A stretch of DNA of 64,000 nucleotides from Amycolatopsis sp. cg9 (lineage in GTDB: Bacteria; Actinomycetota; Actinomycetes; Mycobacteriales; Pseudonocardiaceae). A program made the translations under genes and the position numbers. The notes beneath the pieces were generated by a model. That model saw nothing but the letters and a program-made list of their open reading frames with translations, ran no database searches and was not told where the DNA came from. The DNA lies in the NCBI RefSeq assembly GCF_041346945.1, contig NZ_CP166850.1, positions 3,906,001 through 3,970,000 on the forward strand, read 5' to 3'. Positions 55,124 through 63,297 of this stretch are shown piece by piece (within the stretch, counting starts at the first letter, position 1; the number at the start of each line of letters is the position of its first letter).

Positions 55124-55235
55124 GCGCCGGTCGTGTGGCGCGACCAGCCACCTCCCGCGACCGCCGCCGGCTGGGCCGAAAGCGTGAGCGGCACTGGGCC
55201 GTACGGGTCCAGATCGAGAGGTATGTCCGGTTCCA

Positions 55236-55250
55236 TTGGTTATTAACCAA
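55236..55250. promoter_or_regulatory. Dyad TTGGTTA-T-TAACCAA before the protease gene
   Basis: Perfect 7-bp arms around one base, 80 nt upstream of the protease start, in the only AT-rich patch of the 206-bp gap. The TTAACC half-sites are not explained by the promoter alone; candidate operator. Confidence 0.45.
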
Positions 55251-55329
55251 CCTTCGTCGGTGTTGCGTTGGTTGCTCGGCAACGAAAGTGACCGGCGCAG
55301 GCTTCGAACCGGCAAACTGGAGGAAGTTG

Positions 55330-56346
55330 ATGACTCCCCGGAAGACCGCTCTCAAGACCTTCGCCGTCTTGTCGGCAGCGGCGCTGACGAGCGGCGTGTG
55401 CGCGTCGGCGGCCACCGCGTCCCCACTGGCCTTCGCCGAGATGCAGGCCCACGCCATCACCAGTGCCACCCAGGTCGCGCAGTCGCTGGGCGCCGCTTCC
55501 GGCGGCGTCTACCTGGAGAACGGCAAGGCCGTCGTGAACGTCGTCGACGACGCCGCGCTGCAGAAGGTGCAGGCCGCCGGGCTCAGCGCCAAGAAGGTCA
55601 AGCACACCTTCGCCGCGCTCACCGGTGTCAAGAACCAGCTGGACGCGGTGAAGAACGTGCCGCAGACCGCGTGGGGCATCGACACCAAGACCAACCAGGT
55701 CGTGGTGAAGGTCTACGACGCGGCCAGCAAGGAGACCGCCGACAAGGTGAGCGCGGCCGCCGCGAAGTACGGCGACAGCGTCCGCGTCGAGCACCGGACC
55801 GGCAAGCTCGAACTGCACATCCAGGATGGCGACGCCATCCAGAACAGCCAGGGCCGCTGCTCGCTCGGCTTCAACGTGACCAGGGGCGGCGAGCCGTTCC
55901 TGCTCACCGCCGGCCACTGCACCAACCTCGGCGGCACCTGGTCCGGCGGCGACGTCTCCGGGGCCGAGGTCGTCGAGAGCGACTGCCCCGGCGCCGACTC
56001 CGGCCTGCTGACCCGGCCGAACGGCACCGGGCCCGGCGAGATCAACACCGGCCAGGAGATCACCTCCGCGGCCGAGCCGACCGTCGGTGAGCAGATCCAG
56101 AAGCAGGGCTCGACCACCGGCGGCGGCAGCGGCGAGGTCACCTCGGTCGACGAGTCGGTCAACTTCGACGTCGGTGTGCTCAACCACGAGTTCGGCACCA
56201 CTGCGCACACCGACCACGGTGACTCCGGCGGCCCGGCCTACGACGGCTCGAAGGGCCTCGGCACGCTGTCCGGCGGCGACACCGTGACCAGCTACTTCTA
56301 CCCGCTCACCCTGGAGCTGCAGGCGTACGGCCTCGAGCTCGCCTGA
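55330..56346 (+). CDS. Secreted S1E/streptogrisin-like serine protease with pro-domain
   Basis: 338 aa. Signal peptide to about residue 31, a pro-region of about 140 residues (two repeats resembling alpha-lytic protease pro-domains, GVYLENGKAVVNVVDDAALQKVQAAG), and a mature protease from about residue 172. Catalytic triad: His196 in LLTAGHC, Asp223 in CPGADSGLL, Ser299 in HGDSGGPAY. Disulfide pairs Cys177/Cys197 and others fit streptogrisins. AGGAAG lies before ATG 55330. Followed directly by a doubly palindromic terminator. Confidence 0.92.
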   Translation: MTPRKTALKTFAVLSAAALTSGVCASAATASPLAFAEMQAHAITSATQVAQSLGAASGGVYLENGKAVVNVVDDAALQKVQAAGLSAKKVKHTFAALTGVKNQLDAVKNVPQTAWGIDTKTNQVVVKVYDAASKETADKVSAAAAKYGDSVRVEHRTGKLELHIQDGDAIQNSQGRCSLGFNVTRGGEPFLLTAGHCTNLGGTWSGGDVSGAEVVESDCPGADSGLLTRPNGTGPGEINTGQEITSAAEPTVGEQIQKQGSTTGGGSGEVTSVDESVNFDVGVLNHEFGTTAHTDHGDSGGPAYDGSKGLGTLSGGDTVTSYFYPLTLELQAYGLELA

Positions 56347-56352
56347 CAGCCG

Positions 56353-56401
56353 GAAAGGGCCCCTTTCACACGCGTCGAGGGCGCGTGAAAGGGGCCCTTT
56401 C
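56353..56401. terminator. 21-bp hairpin with internally palindromic arms
   Basis: Arms 56353-56373 and 56381-56401 pair with one mismatch; each arm itself contains GAAAGGGCCCCTTTC-like palindromic sequence. It occupies the whole 55-bp gap between the protease stop and the convergent methyltransferase stop at 56402. Confidence 0.85.
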
Positions 56402-57031
56402 TCATGCCTCCAGCCGCTTCGCGCGGTAGACGGCGTCGGTGTGGTGGCCCTCGCCGCGCGTCTCGCACGTCTCGACGACCCACTGCCACGGGTCGCCGAG
56501 GAACGTCGTGATCTCCTCCGGCTCGAAGTACAGCTCCTCCGGCGGCTTCTGGCCGTCGAACTCGCGCATGGCCTTCGGCGAGTGCCCGACGACCAGCAGC
56601 GACCCGCCGGGCTTGATCGCCGCCGCGGCCGCGGTGAAGACGTCGCGGCGCAGGGCCGGCGGCAGGTGCATGTACTGCGCGGAAATCAGGTCGTACTGCT
56701 CCTCGGGCCGCCACTTCAGGATGTCGCGGTGCAGCCAGCGGACGGTCACCCCCGCCTCCTCGGCCGCTTCTTCCGCGCGGGCGAGCGCGACGGTCGAGAT
56801 GTCGGCGCCGTCGACCGTCCAGCCCGCCTTGGCCAGCCAGATCGCGTCGCCGCCCTCGCCGCAGCCGAGGTCGAGGGCGTGCCCGGGCTTCAGCCCGACG
56901 ACCTCTGAGCTGAGGTTCGCGTTGACGTTCCCGCTCCAGATCCGGTGCTCGTCGCGCTGGTACATCTCCTCCCAGAACTCCTGCTTGAGCATGTTCTCGA
57001 CGATCATCGGCTGGTCGTGCGCGTGGGGCAT
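56402..57031 (-). CDS. Class I SAM-dependent methyltransferase (TehB/thiopurine-like)
   Basis: 209 aa from ATG 57031 with GGAGG at ideal spacing. SAM motif I HALDLGCGEGGDAIWLAKAGWTVDGADIS, motif post-I VDGADIS, motif IV YDLISAQYMHLPPALRRDVF. The entry KQEFWEEMYQRDEHRIWSGNVNANL is that of the tellurite/thiopurine methyltransferase-like group often linked to small thiol, selenium or tellurium methylation; actual substrate unknown. A 17-bp inverted repeat covers its ribosome-binding site. Confidence 0.87.
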   Translation of the reverse strand: MPHAHDQPMIVENMLKQEFWEEMYQRDEHRIWSGNVNANLSSEVVGLKPGHALDLGCGEGGDAIWLAKAGWTVDGADISTVALARAEEAAEEAGVTVRWLHRDILKWRPEEQYDLISAQYMHLPPALRRDVFTAAAAAIKPGGSLLVVGHSPKAMREFDGQKPPEELYFEPEEITTFLGDPWQWVVETCETRGEGHHTDAVYRAKRLEA

Positions 57032-57035
57032 GGTT

Positions 57036-57081
57036 CCTCCTCGGTGACGTCCCCAGCATGCGGAGGACGTCACCGAAGAGG
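57036..57081 (-). promoter_or_regulatory. Hairpin that masks the methyltransferase ribosome-binding site
   Basis: 57036-57052 and 57065-57081 are reverse complements with one mismatch and a 12-nt loop. In the minus-strand RNA the 3-prime arm contains GAGGAGG, 5 nt from the ATG. A SD-sequestering element, or a terminator of the upstream gene followed by read-through, are both possible. Confidence 0.6.
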
Positions 57082-57089
57082 CAAATCGT

Positions 57090-57106
57090 GTTGCCGATCC
57101 GGCAAC
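57090..57106. terminator. 7-bp hairpin at the stop of the ricin-domain gene
   Basis: GTTGCCG-ATC-CGGCAAC, immediately beside the stop codon at 57107-57109 (- strand). Short but perfect; likely terminator or part of a two-hairpin processing region with 57036-57081. Confidence 0.5.
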
Positions 57107-58675
57107 TCAGGCCGTGCCGTAGACCTGCATCTCGAACAGCGAGTAGCCGTACGACGTGCCGCGCGTGACGCCGTTCATCCGCGCGTACCGGCCGGTGCCC
57201 GAGAGCCCGGTGAGGTCGTCCGCGCCGCCGTTGCCGGTGGTCGTGCGGTAGATCGTCGTCCAAGTGGTTCCGTCGGCCGAGGTCTGGATGCTGTACGCCT
57301 TCCCGTACGCGGCTTCCCAGCTCAGCTTGACGTGCGAGATCGCCTTCGCGGCGCCGAGGTCGACGCGCAGCCACTCGCTCGCCGAGCCTTCCTTGGACGC
57401 CCAGCGCGTGCTCGTCAGGTTGCCGTCGAAGGCCGCGCTCGCCGGGTAGGACGACGACTCCGTCGAGGACGCCGTGGCCGGCTTGCCTTGGGAGAGCAGG
57501 GTTTCCGCGCCACCGGTGACCGTGACGCCCAGCGGAGCGGTCTTCCCGCCGCCGGTGATCGTGACCGTCGCCGAGCCGGGTGCGGCGTTCGCGGCGGCGG
57601 CCACCGTGACCGTCGAGGACCCGCCGGCCGGGACCGACGCCGGGGCGAAGGACACGGTGACACCGGCAGGGGCGCCGCTCGCGGACAGCGAGACGGCGTC
57701 CGTGGCCGTGACGGTGGCCGTCGCCGACGCGCCCGGCGCGACCGACACCGACGACGGCGCCACGGTCAGGCCCGAGCTGCTGCCGGCCGCGGTGAACGTC
57801 CAGCGCGCCTGCGTCCCGGAGCAGCTGCCCGCGGTGAGCGTCGTGCCCGAAGCGCGGAAGCACTTCGTGCTCGTCTGGATGTCGGAAATGGTGCCGTCGG
57901 GGTTGATCGACCACTGCTGGGCCGGTCCGCCGGTGCAGGTCTGCAGCACGATCGAACTGCCGGAGATGCCCGCGCACTTGTCGTTGATGACGAGGAACGC
58001 GCCGTGGAAGGTGAACCGCTGGGCGGCGCTTCCGGTGCAGGCGGCCACCTTCAGCGTGGTGCCGCTGCTCGGTGCTTCGAGGCAGGTGCCGGTGGAGTTG
58101 TTGCGGTACTGGCCGACCGTGGTGTTCGGCTGGGCGCCGCCCCAGCACTCACCGGTGCTGGTGTCGAAGATCGGCGTCGCGTCGTAGGGCTCGTCCGACG
58201 GCGGGTCGACGACCACCGGCTCCATGACCGGCGTGTTGTCGGGGTTGTAGTGCGTGAGCGCGTCCTCGCAGTCGATCGCGTCGAAGGCGCTGCCGCCCTG
58301 GCCGCCGAGCCAGAGGTCGATGTGGCGCAGCCCGGGTCCGCCGTTCGGGCCCTGGCTGTTCCAGTCGTCGGAACACTCGTCGCAGCCGTCCTCCATGATG
58401 AAGTACTTCTTGACCCGCGGTACCCAGACCTTGGTGCCGGGCTTCAGCTCGTCGCTGCTGGTGGCGAAGGTGATCGGGTCGGCGTAGCTGCCCTTGCCGC
58501 CCGCGGTGTCGTGGATCCGCGGGTAGGAGATGTCGCCGCCGGGCGGCGTGTTGTCCCACCAGCCGTAGAAGGTGAGGAAGGTCGGTTGCGTGGTGGCCGC
58601 GTTCGCCGTGCCACTGGTGGCGGTGAGCATGGCGAGGAACAGGGTTACGACGAACACGAGCGCGCGCCGGGTCAT
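57107..58675 (-). CDS. Secreted carbohydrate-binding protein: RlpA/DPBB-like head, ricin B trefoil, Ig linker, F5/8C domain
   Basis: 522 aa from ATG 58675. Signal peptide to about residue 26. Residues 30-150 (TFYGWWDNTPPGGDISYPRI, GTKVWVPRVKKYFIMEDGCDEC) resemble the small 3D/RlpA-like double-psi barrel of fungal-type secreted proteins; this match is by pattern only. Residues about 185-315 form a ricin-type lectin trefoil with repeated QxW-like ends (AQRFTF, AQQWSI, ARWTFT). A Ser/Thr-rich Ig-like linker leads to an F5/8-type (CBM32-like) domain, about 385-522 (ATASSTESSSYPASAAFDGNLTSTRWASKEG). No glycosidase triad is seen. Likely binds or loosens a polysaccharide outside the cell. Confidence 0.8.
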   Translation of the reverse strand: MTRRALVFVVTLFLAMLTATSGTANAATTQPTFLTFYGWWDNTPPGGDISYPRIHDTAGGKGSYADPITFATSSDELKPGTKVWVPRVKKYFIMEDGCDECSDDWNSQGPNGGPGLRHIDLWLGGQGGSAFDAIDCEDALTHYNPDNTPVMEPVVVDPPSDEPYDATPIFDTSTGECWGGAQPNTTVGQYRNNSTGTCLEAPSSGTTLKVAACTGSAAQRFTFHGAFLVINDKCAGISGSSIVLQTCTGGPAQQWSINPDGTISDIQTSTKCFRASGTTLTAGSCSGTQARWTFTAAGSSSGLTVAPSSVSVAPGASATATVTATDAVSLSASGAPAGVTVSFAPASVPAGGSSTVTVAAAANAAPGSATVTITGGGKTAPLGVTVTGGAETLLSQGKPATASSTESSSYPASAAFDGNLTSTRWASKEGSASEWLRVDLGAAKAISHVKLSWEAAYGKAYSIQTSADGTTWTTIYRTTTGNGGADDLTGLSGTGRYARMNGVTRGTSYGYSLFEMQVYGTA

Positions 58676-58848
58676 ACTGCCTCCGGAAGGGGACTGGGCG
58701 GACGATGACTGCGGCGTGGCTCCCAGGTTCGCCGGGCGGGGGCGGCCCGTCAACCCATTCGTAAACTTTCCTGACAAATGCGGGATCCGTGTCCCGGTCG
58801 ATGGGAACCCGGTGGTGGGTAAGCGCTTTCCTCGGTGAAGATGGCGGC

Positions 58849-59577
58849 ATGAGCGAACAGCGGGAAATCGTGGTCACCGGCGGCGGCACCGGCATCGGGC
58901 TGGCGATCGCCGCCCGGTTCGCGGCGGCGGGCGAGCGGGTGACCGTCACCGGGCGGCGCAAGGACGTGCTCGAAGCCGCGGCGGAGCGGATCGGCGCGCG
59001 GGCGGTGGCCTTCGACGCGAGCGACCCGGCCGCGGTGCAGGCCGCACTGGCCGAGCTGCCGGAGCGGGTCGACGTCCTGGTCAACAACGCCGGCGGCAAC
59101 ACCGACCGGGTCCGCGAGGCGCCCGCGCCCGGCGACCTGGCGGGGCTGGCCGACGCGTGGCGCGCGAACTTCGAGGCCAACGTCGTCTCCGCGGTCCTCG
59201 TGACGACCGCGCTGAAGCCGCGCTTCGCGGATGGCGTGCGCGTGGTGACCCTCGGTTCCATCGCGGCGAAGCAGGGCTCCGGCTCGTACGGCGCGGCGAA
59301 GGCCGCGATCGAGGCGTGGAACACCGACCTCGCGCGGCAGCTCGGCGCCGCCGGCTCGGCCAACGTCGTGGCGCCGGGCGTCACCCTCGACACGGAGTTC
59401 TTCCACGGCACGGTTTCCGAAGAATGGGTGACCGCGCGCGTCTCGGTCGCGTTCGACAAGCGGGCCGGCACCCCGGACGAAGTCGCCGAAACGGTGGTGT
59501 TCCTGGCCGCGCCGGGCGCGGGGCACGTCACCGGGCAGGTCGTGCACGTGAACGGGGGCGCGTACGGGGCCCGCTAG
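58849..59577 (+). CDS. Short-chain dehydrogenase/reductase
   Basis: 242 aa from ATG 58849. Cofactor loop TGGGTGIG (residues 10-17), NNAGGN near 80, catalytic Ser in LGSIAAKQG and YGAAK near 150. The GRRK after beta-2 (TVTGRRKDVLEAAA) suggests NADP(H) preference. It precedes a P450 by 99 bp on the same strand, but no 4-nt coupling is seen, so joint function is only possible. Divergent from the secreted lectin gene at 57107-58675. Confidence 0.88.
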   Translation: MSEQREIVVTGGGTGIGLAIAARFAAAGERVTVTGRRKDVLEAAAERIGARAVAFDASDPAAVQAALAELPERVDVLVNNAGGNTDRVREAPAPGDLAGLADAWRANFEANVVSAVLVTTALKPRFADGVRVVTLGSIAAKQGSGSYGAAKAAIEAWNTDLARQLGAAGSANVVAPGVTLDTEFFHGTVSEEWVTARVSVAFDKRAGTPDEVAETVVFLAAPGAGHVTGQVVHVNGGAYGAR

Positions 59578-59676
59578 GCCATCCGGGTCGCAAGCCGGCC
59601 GGAACGCCCACGGGGGTGCCGGTTCTCTCCATGGTGGAAGGGAGACCAGTCCACCGGCAGAGAGGTGTGATCCGCC

Positions 59677-60882
59677 GTGACGGCAGCATCCGCAACCCCG
59701 GCCCTCCCGACGACGCGACCGGCCGGATGCCCGTTCGACCCGCCCGAGAGCTACGCCGAGCTGCGGGAAACCGAGCCGACGTCGCAGGTCCGCTGCCCGG
59801 CGGGCATGGACGCCTGGCTGGTGACGCGCTACCAGGACGTCCGCGCGGTGCTCGCCGACCGCGCGCTGAGCTCCCGCGGCGCGTCCTCGGTGCACGTCAA
59901 CCCGAACGCCGACCTCGACGAGGAGGTCAGCCCGGGTTCGATCATCCAGCTCGACGGCGCCGCGCATTCGCGGCTGCGCAAGAAGGTGATCGCGGAGTTC
60001 ACCGTGCGGCGCGTGGAGGCGCTGCGCGGCTACGTCCAGGAGCTGGTGGAGAGCCACCTCGACGCGATGCTCGCGAAGCCGGGCCGCGCGGACCTGGTGG
60101 CGGACTTCGCGCTGCCGATACCGTCGCTGGTGATCTGCGAGCTGCTCGGCGTGCCGTACGCGGACCGCTCGCGGTTCCAGCGGCAGAGCGGCTTGCTGGT
60201 CAGCACCGACGCCACCCCCGAGGAGGGGAAGCAGGCGTACGACGAGCTTTCCACCTTCCTGGCCGAGCTGTTCACCGACAAGCGGCGGAATCCGCAGGAC
60301 GACCTGTTCAGCCGGCTGATTTCCCGCGGCGAGTCGGACGGCGACCCGCTGTCGATGGAGGAGCTCGTCGTGCTCGGGCTCAGCCTGCTGGTGGCGGGGC
60401 ACGAGACGACGGCGAACATGATCGCGCTCAGCGCGCTGGTGCTCATGGAGCAGCCCGCGCAGCGGGACGTCGTGCTGGCGAAGCCGGAGCGCGCGGTCGA
60501 GGAGCTGCTGCGGTACCTGTCGGTCGTGCAGTTCGGGGTGCTGCGGTACGCGACTTCGGACGTCGAAGTCGGCGGGCGTTCGGTGAAGGCGGGGGAGTGG
60601 CTGGTCGCCGCGTTGAACTCGGCGAACCGGGACGAGGAGCTGTTCCCGGCCGGGGACAAGCTGGACTTCGACCGCGAGTCGCCGCGCACGCACGTCGCCT
60701 TCGGGTTCGGGGCGCACCAGTGCATCGGCCAGCAGCTGGCGCGGGTCGAGCTGCAGGAGGCGTTGACGCGGTTGTTCGGCCGGGTGCCCGATCTGCGGCT
60801 CGCGGTGCCGCGGGAGTCGTTGGCGTTCAAGCACAACACGCTGGTGTACGGGGTCCGGGAGCTGCCGGTGGCCTGGGGCTGA
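59677..60882 (+). CDS. Cytochrome P450 (CYP105-like)
   Basis: 401 aa from GTG 59677. I-helix SLLVAGHETTANM, ExxR in EELLRYLSVVQFG, and heme loop FGFGAHQCIGQ with Cys349. CPFDPPESYAELRETEPTSQV and LGVPYADRSRFQRQSGLL are characteristic actinomycete P450 segments. About half its residues look shared with the P450 at 40380, so they may be paralogues. No adjacent ferredoxin. The T-box leader of the AspRS gene begins some 55 nt after its stop. Confidence 0.9.
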   Translation: MTAASATPALPTTRPAGCPFDPPESYAELRETEPTSQVRCPAGMDAWLVTRYQDVRAVLADRALSSRGASSVHVNPNADLDEEVSPGSIIQLDGAAHSRLRKKVIAEFTVRRVEALRGYVQELVESHLDAMLAKPGRADLVADFALPIPSLVICELLGVPYADRSRFQRQSGLLVSTDATPEEGKQAYDELSTFLAELFTDKRRNPQDDLFSRLISRGESDGDPLSMEELVVLGLSLLVAGHETTANMIALSALVLMEQPAQRDVVLAKPERAVEELLRYLSVVQFGVLRYATSDVEVGGRSVKAGEWLVAALNSANRDEELFPAGDKLDFDRESPRTHVAFGFGAHQCIGQQLARVELQEALTRLFGRVPDLRLAVPRESLAFKHNTLVYGVRELPVAWG

Positions 60883-60934
60883 AAAATCGGGGGCGGTCGT
60901 CGGGCGGGCGGGTTACCGTTTCCGGCAACGCGCT

Positions 60935-61176
60935 GATGGAGCCGAGTAGCCCCGGGAGCGCACGGGTCCAGAGAGCCGCCGGCAGCTGGGAAGGCGGTCC
61001 CGTGTCCCGGGGTGAAGACCCTCCGGAGTGCGGGGAGGAACGGCGCCCGCGCGCCTCATGCCCCGCCGGCCGGCCCCCGTCACCGGGCCGCGACGAGGCC
61101 GCCGCCCGGCGGTGAAAGTGCGGTGGCACCGCGAGTTCCCTTCTCGCCCGCGCTCCCAAGGGGTCCGCGTTGGGAG
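60935..61176 (+). ncRNA. T-box leader (tRNA-sensing riboswitch), Stem I to SD-masking hairpin
   Basis: The T-box signature GCGGTGGCACCGCG lies at 61120-61133; its bulge TGGC pairs with a tRNA end GCCA, i.e. discriminator G, as in tRNA-Asp and tRNA-Asn. Stem I is readable: GGAG with CTCC, AGTAG opposite TGAAGACC (loop-E type specifier loop), CCCCGGGA with TCCCGGGG, CACGGG with CCCGTG, AGAGAG, and CCGCC with GGCGG. In the specifier loop GAC (61017-61019) encodes Asp; shifted by one it would be ACC. A final hairpin CTCCCAA (61153-61159) with TTGGGAG (61170-61176) hides the GGGAGG ribosome-binding site, so control would be translational, as known for actinobacterial T-boxes. Confidence 0.85.
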
Positions 61177-61180
61177 GGTG

Positions 61181-62395
61181 ATGAGTACTCGTGTTTTGAC
61201 CGCCGAACTGCCGCGGCACGTCGGCGACCGCGTCCGCGTCGCCGGGTGGGTGCACCGGCGGCGCCGGCTGAAGTCCGTCACGTTCGTCGTGGTCCGCGAC
61301 CGTTCCGGGACCGCGCAAGTCGTCCTGCGGGGTGCCGCGCCACCGGAGGAAACCGTGGTGGAGGTGCACGCCACCGTGACGGCGAACCCGCGCGCGCCCG
61401 GCGGCGTCGAGCTGACCTCGCCGGAGCTCCACACGCTGGGGGAAGCCGGGGAGCCGCCGCCGTTCGACCTCTACCGGCCGGTGGTCACGGCTTCGCTCCC
61501 GACGATCCTCGACCACTCGCCGGTCGCGTTGCGGCACCCGGCGCTGAAAGCGCGCTTCGCCGCGTCCGCCGCCGCCGTGCGCGGGTTTCGGTCCACATTG
61601 GACGCTCTGGGGTTCACCGAGGTGCACACGCCGAAGATCGTGGCGTCGGCGACCGAATCCGGCGCGAACGTCTTCGGCATCGACTACTTCGGCCGGCCCG
61701 CCTACCTCGCGCAGTCGCCGCAGTTCTTCAAGCAGGCGCTCGTCGGCGTGTTCGAGCGGGTGTACGAGGTCGGGCCGGTGTTCCGCGCCGAACCGCACGA
61801 CACCGCCCGGCACCTCGCGCAGTACACCAGCCTCGACGTCGAGCTGGGCTTCATCTCCGACCACCGCGACGTCATGGCGGTGCTGCGGGAGGTGCTCGCG
61901 GGGATGGCGGGCGACCTCGTCACGGTCCCCGTGGAAATCCCGGAGATCCACTTCGCCGAGGCGCTGGACTTCTTGGGCGTCCCGGCCGGCGAGCCGGACC
62001 TCGCGCCCGCGCACGAGCGCGCGTTGTCCGAATGGGCGGTGCGGGAGCACGGCTCGGAATTCCTGTTCGTCACCGGCTACCCGATGGCGAAACGGCCGTT
62101 CTACACGCACCCGGACCCGGCGCGGCCCGGCTACTCGAACAGCTTCGACCTGCTCTTCCGCGGCCTGGAACTGGTGACCGGCGGCCAGCGCCTGCACCGG
62201 CACGCCGACTACCTCGCGGTGCTCGGGGACGACGCGCCCGCGTATGCCGACTACCTGCAGGCGTTCGCGCACGGGATGCCGCCCCACGGCGGCTTCGCGA
62301 TCGGTCTGGAACGCTGGACCGCGCGCCTGTTCGGTGCCGCGAACGTCCGGGAGGTCACGCTGTTCCCGCGCGACCTGCACCGGCTGACCCCGTGA
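61181..62395 (+). CDS. Archaeal-type (short) aspartyl-tRNA synthetase
   Basis: 404 aa. N-terminal OB anticodon domain HVGDRVRVAGWVHRRRRLKSVTFVVVRDRSG, then class II core with motif 2 GPVFRAEPHDTARHLAQYTSLDVELGF and motif 3 GGFAIGLERWTARLFG. It lacks the bacterial GAD insert and is about 190 residues shorter than bacterial AspS; AsnRS could look similar, but the core (QSPQFFKQALV, DTARHLAQYTSLDVE) is that of archaeal/eukaryal-type AspRS, often non-discriminating. ATG 61181 is close (3 nt) to GGAGG; GTG 61191 is an alternative. Translation is under the T-box. Most actinomycetes also have a normal bacterial AspS, so this is probably a second, inducible copy. Confidence 0.85.
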   Translation: MSTRVLTAELPRHVGDRVRVAGWVHRRRRLKSVTFVVVRDRSGTAQVVLRGAAPPEETVVEVHATVTANPRAPGGVELTSPELHTLGEAGEPPPFDLYRPVVTASLPTILDHSPVALRHPALKARFAASAAAVRGFRSTLDALGFTEVHTPKIVASATESGANVFGIDYFGRPAYLAQSPQFFKQALVGVFERVYEVGPVFRAEPHDTARHLAQYTSLDVELGFISDHRDVMAVLREVLAGMAGDLVTVPVEIPEIHFAEALDFLGVPAGEPDLAPAHERALSEWAVREHGSEFLFVTGYPMAKRPFYTHPDPARPGYSNSFDLLFRGLELVTGGQRLHRHADYLAVLGDDAPAYADYLQAFAHGMPPHGGFAIGLERWTARLFGAANVREVTLFPRDLHRLTP

Positions 62396-62403
62396 GGAGC
62401 AGC

Positions 62404-63219
62404 ATGACCGCACGCCGGCTCTGGGCGGCCGTCGAACCGTTGCACGCCGTCGTCTACTTCGCGCCCGAGACCGCGGCGGCGGCCAAGGCGGTGGGGCTGC
62501 GGGGCTACTGGATGGGCTACTTCGCGGGCCGGCTGGCGCCACTGGGCCCGATCGGCCCGGAGCCGGCGGCCGCGGTGCTGTTCGGCTTCGCCCCGGCGAT
62601 GGTGGCGCGGGCCCTGCCGGACGCGTGGTCGTTCGCCGCACCCGCGGCCGTTCTCGAGTCCCGGATCGAGGCGGTGTCGGCGGCGGTGCCCGCGGTGCCG
62701 GAACTGGCCTCACTGCTGTGGCGCGCGGTCGGCGCGTGCGATTTCGGCGGCCGCCCGCTGGCGGCGGCGTGGGCGGCGGTCCCGAAGCCCGCGGACCCGG
62801 CGGCCGCGCTGTGGCTGGCGGCGACGATCCTGCGCGAGCACCGCGGCGACGGCCACGTCCTGGCGGCGGTCCACGCGGGCTTGAGCGGCCTGGAGACGAC
62901 ACTCACCCACATCGGCGACGACGTGATCGGCCGGGCGGACGTCCAGCCCCACCGGGGCTGGTCGGACGAGCAGTGGGACGCGGCAGCGGACCGCCTGCGG
63001 TCCCGCGGGGTGCTCGACGCGGCGGGCCGGCTGACCGAGGCGGGCCGGGACCTGCGCCGCCGTGTCGAGGCCGACACGGATCGGCTGGCCGCGGCGCCGG
63101 TGTCGGAGCTGGGTGATGACTTCGAACGGGTGCTGGAGCTGGCGGTCCCCTTGAGCCGAGCGGTGATCGATCGCGGCTTGGTCCCGGTGCCGAACCCGAT
63201 GGGCGTGCCCCGGCCTTGA
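62404..63219 (+). CDS. SCO6745/SalK-type helical protein
   Basis: 271 aa from ATG 62404 with GAGGAG upstream, 8 nt after the synthetase stop. Family features: RLWAAVEPLHAVVYFAPETAAAAKAVGLRGYWMGYFAGRLAPLGP, then a repeat-rich helical body and the winged-helix-like end WSDEQWDAAADRLRSRGVLDAAGRLTEAGRDLRRRVEADTD. The last part reads like a MarR-type wing, as in the SCO6745/SalK group. Its role is unknown; the close spacing suggests co-translation with the T-box-controlled synthetase. Confidence 0.8.
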   Translation: MTARRLWAAVEPLHAVVYFAPETAAAAKAVGLRGYWMGYFAGRLAPLGPIGPEPAAAVLFGFAPAMVARALPDAWSFAAPAAVLESRIEAVSAAVPAVPELASLLWRAVGACDFGGRPLAAAWAAVPKPADPAAALWLAATILREHRGDGHVLAAVHAGLSGLETTLTHIGDDVIGRADVQPHRGWSDEQWDAAADRLRSRGVLDAAGRLTEAGRDLRRRVEADTDRLAAAPVSELGDDFERVLELAVPLSRAVIDRGLVPVPNPMGVPRP

Positions 63220-63297
63220 GGCGGGCCGCGGGGCGGACCCGCGCCTGCCGCAGCGACTGGCCCGGCGAAGTCGCGCGCATGGCCGCGGCGGTGTCGC

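Noticed and set aside
61018..61020. ACC (Thr) as T-box specifier
   Set aside because: Downstream gene is an AspRS and the TGGC bulge demands discriminator G; GAC one base earlier fits better, though the register is not proven.
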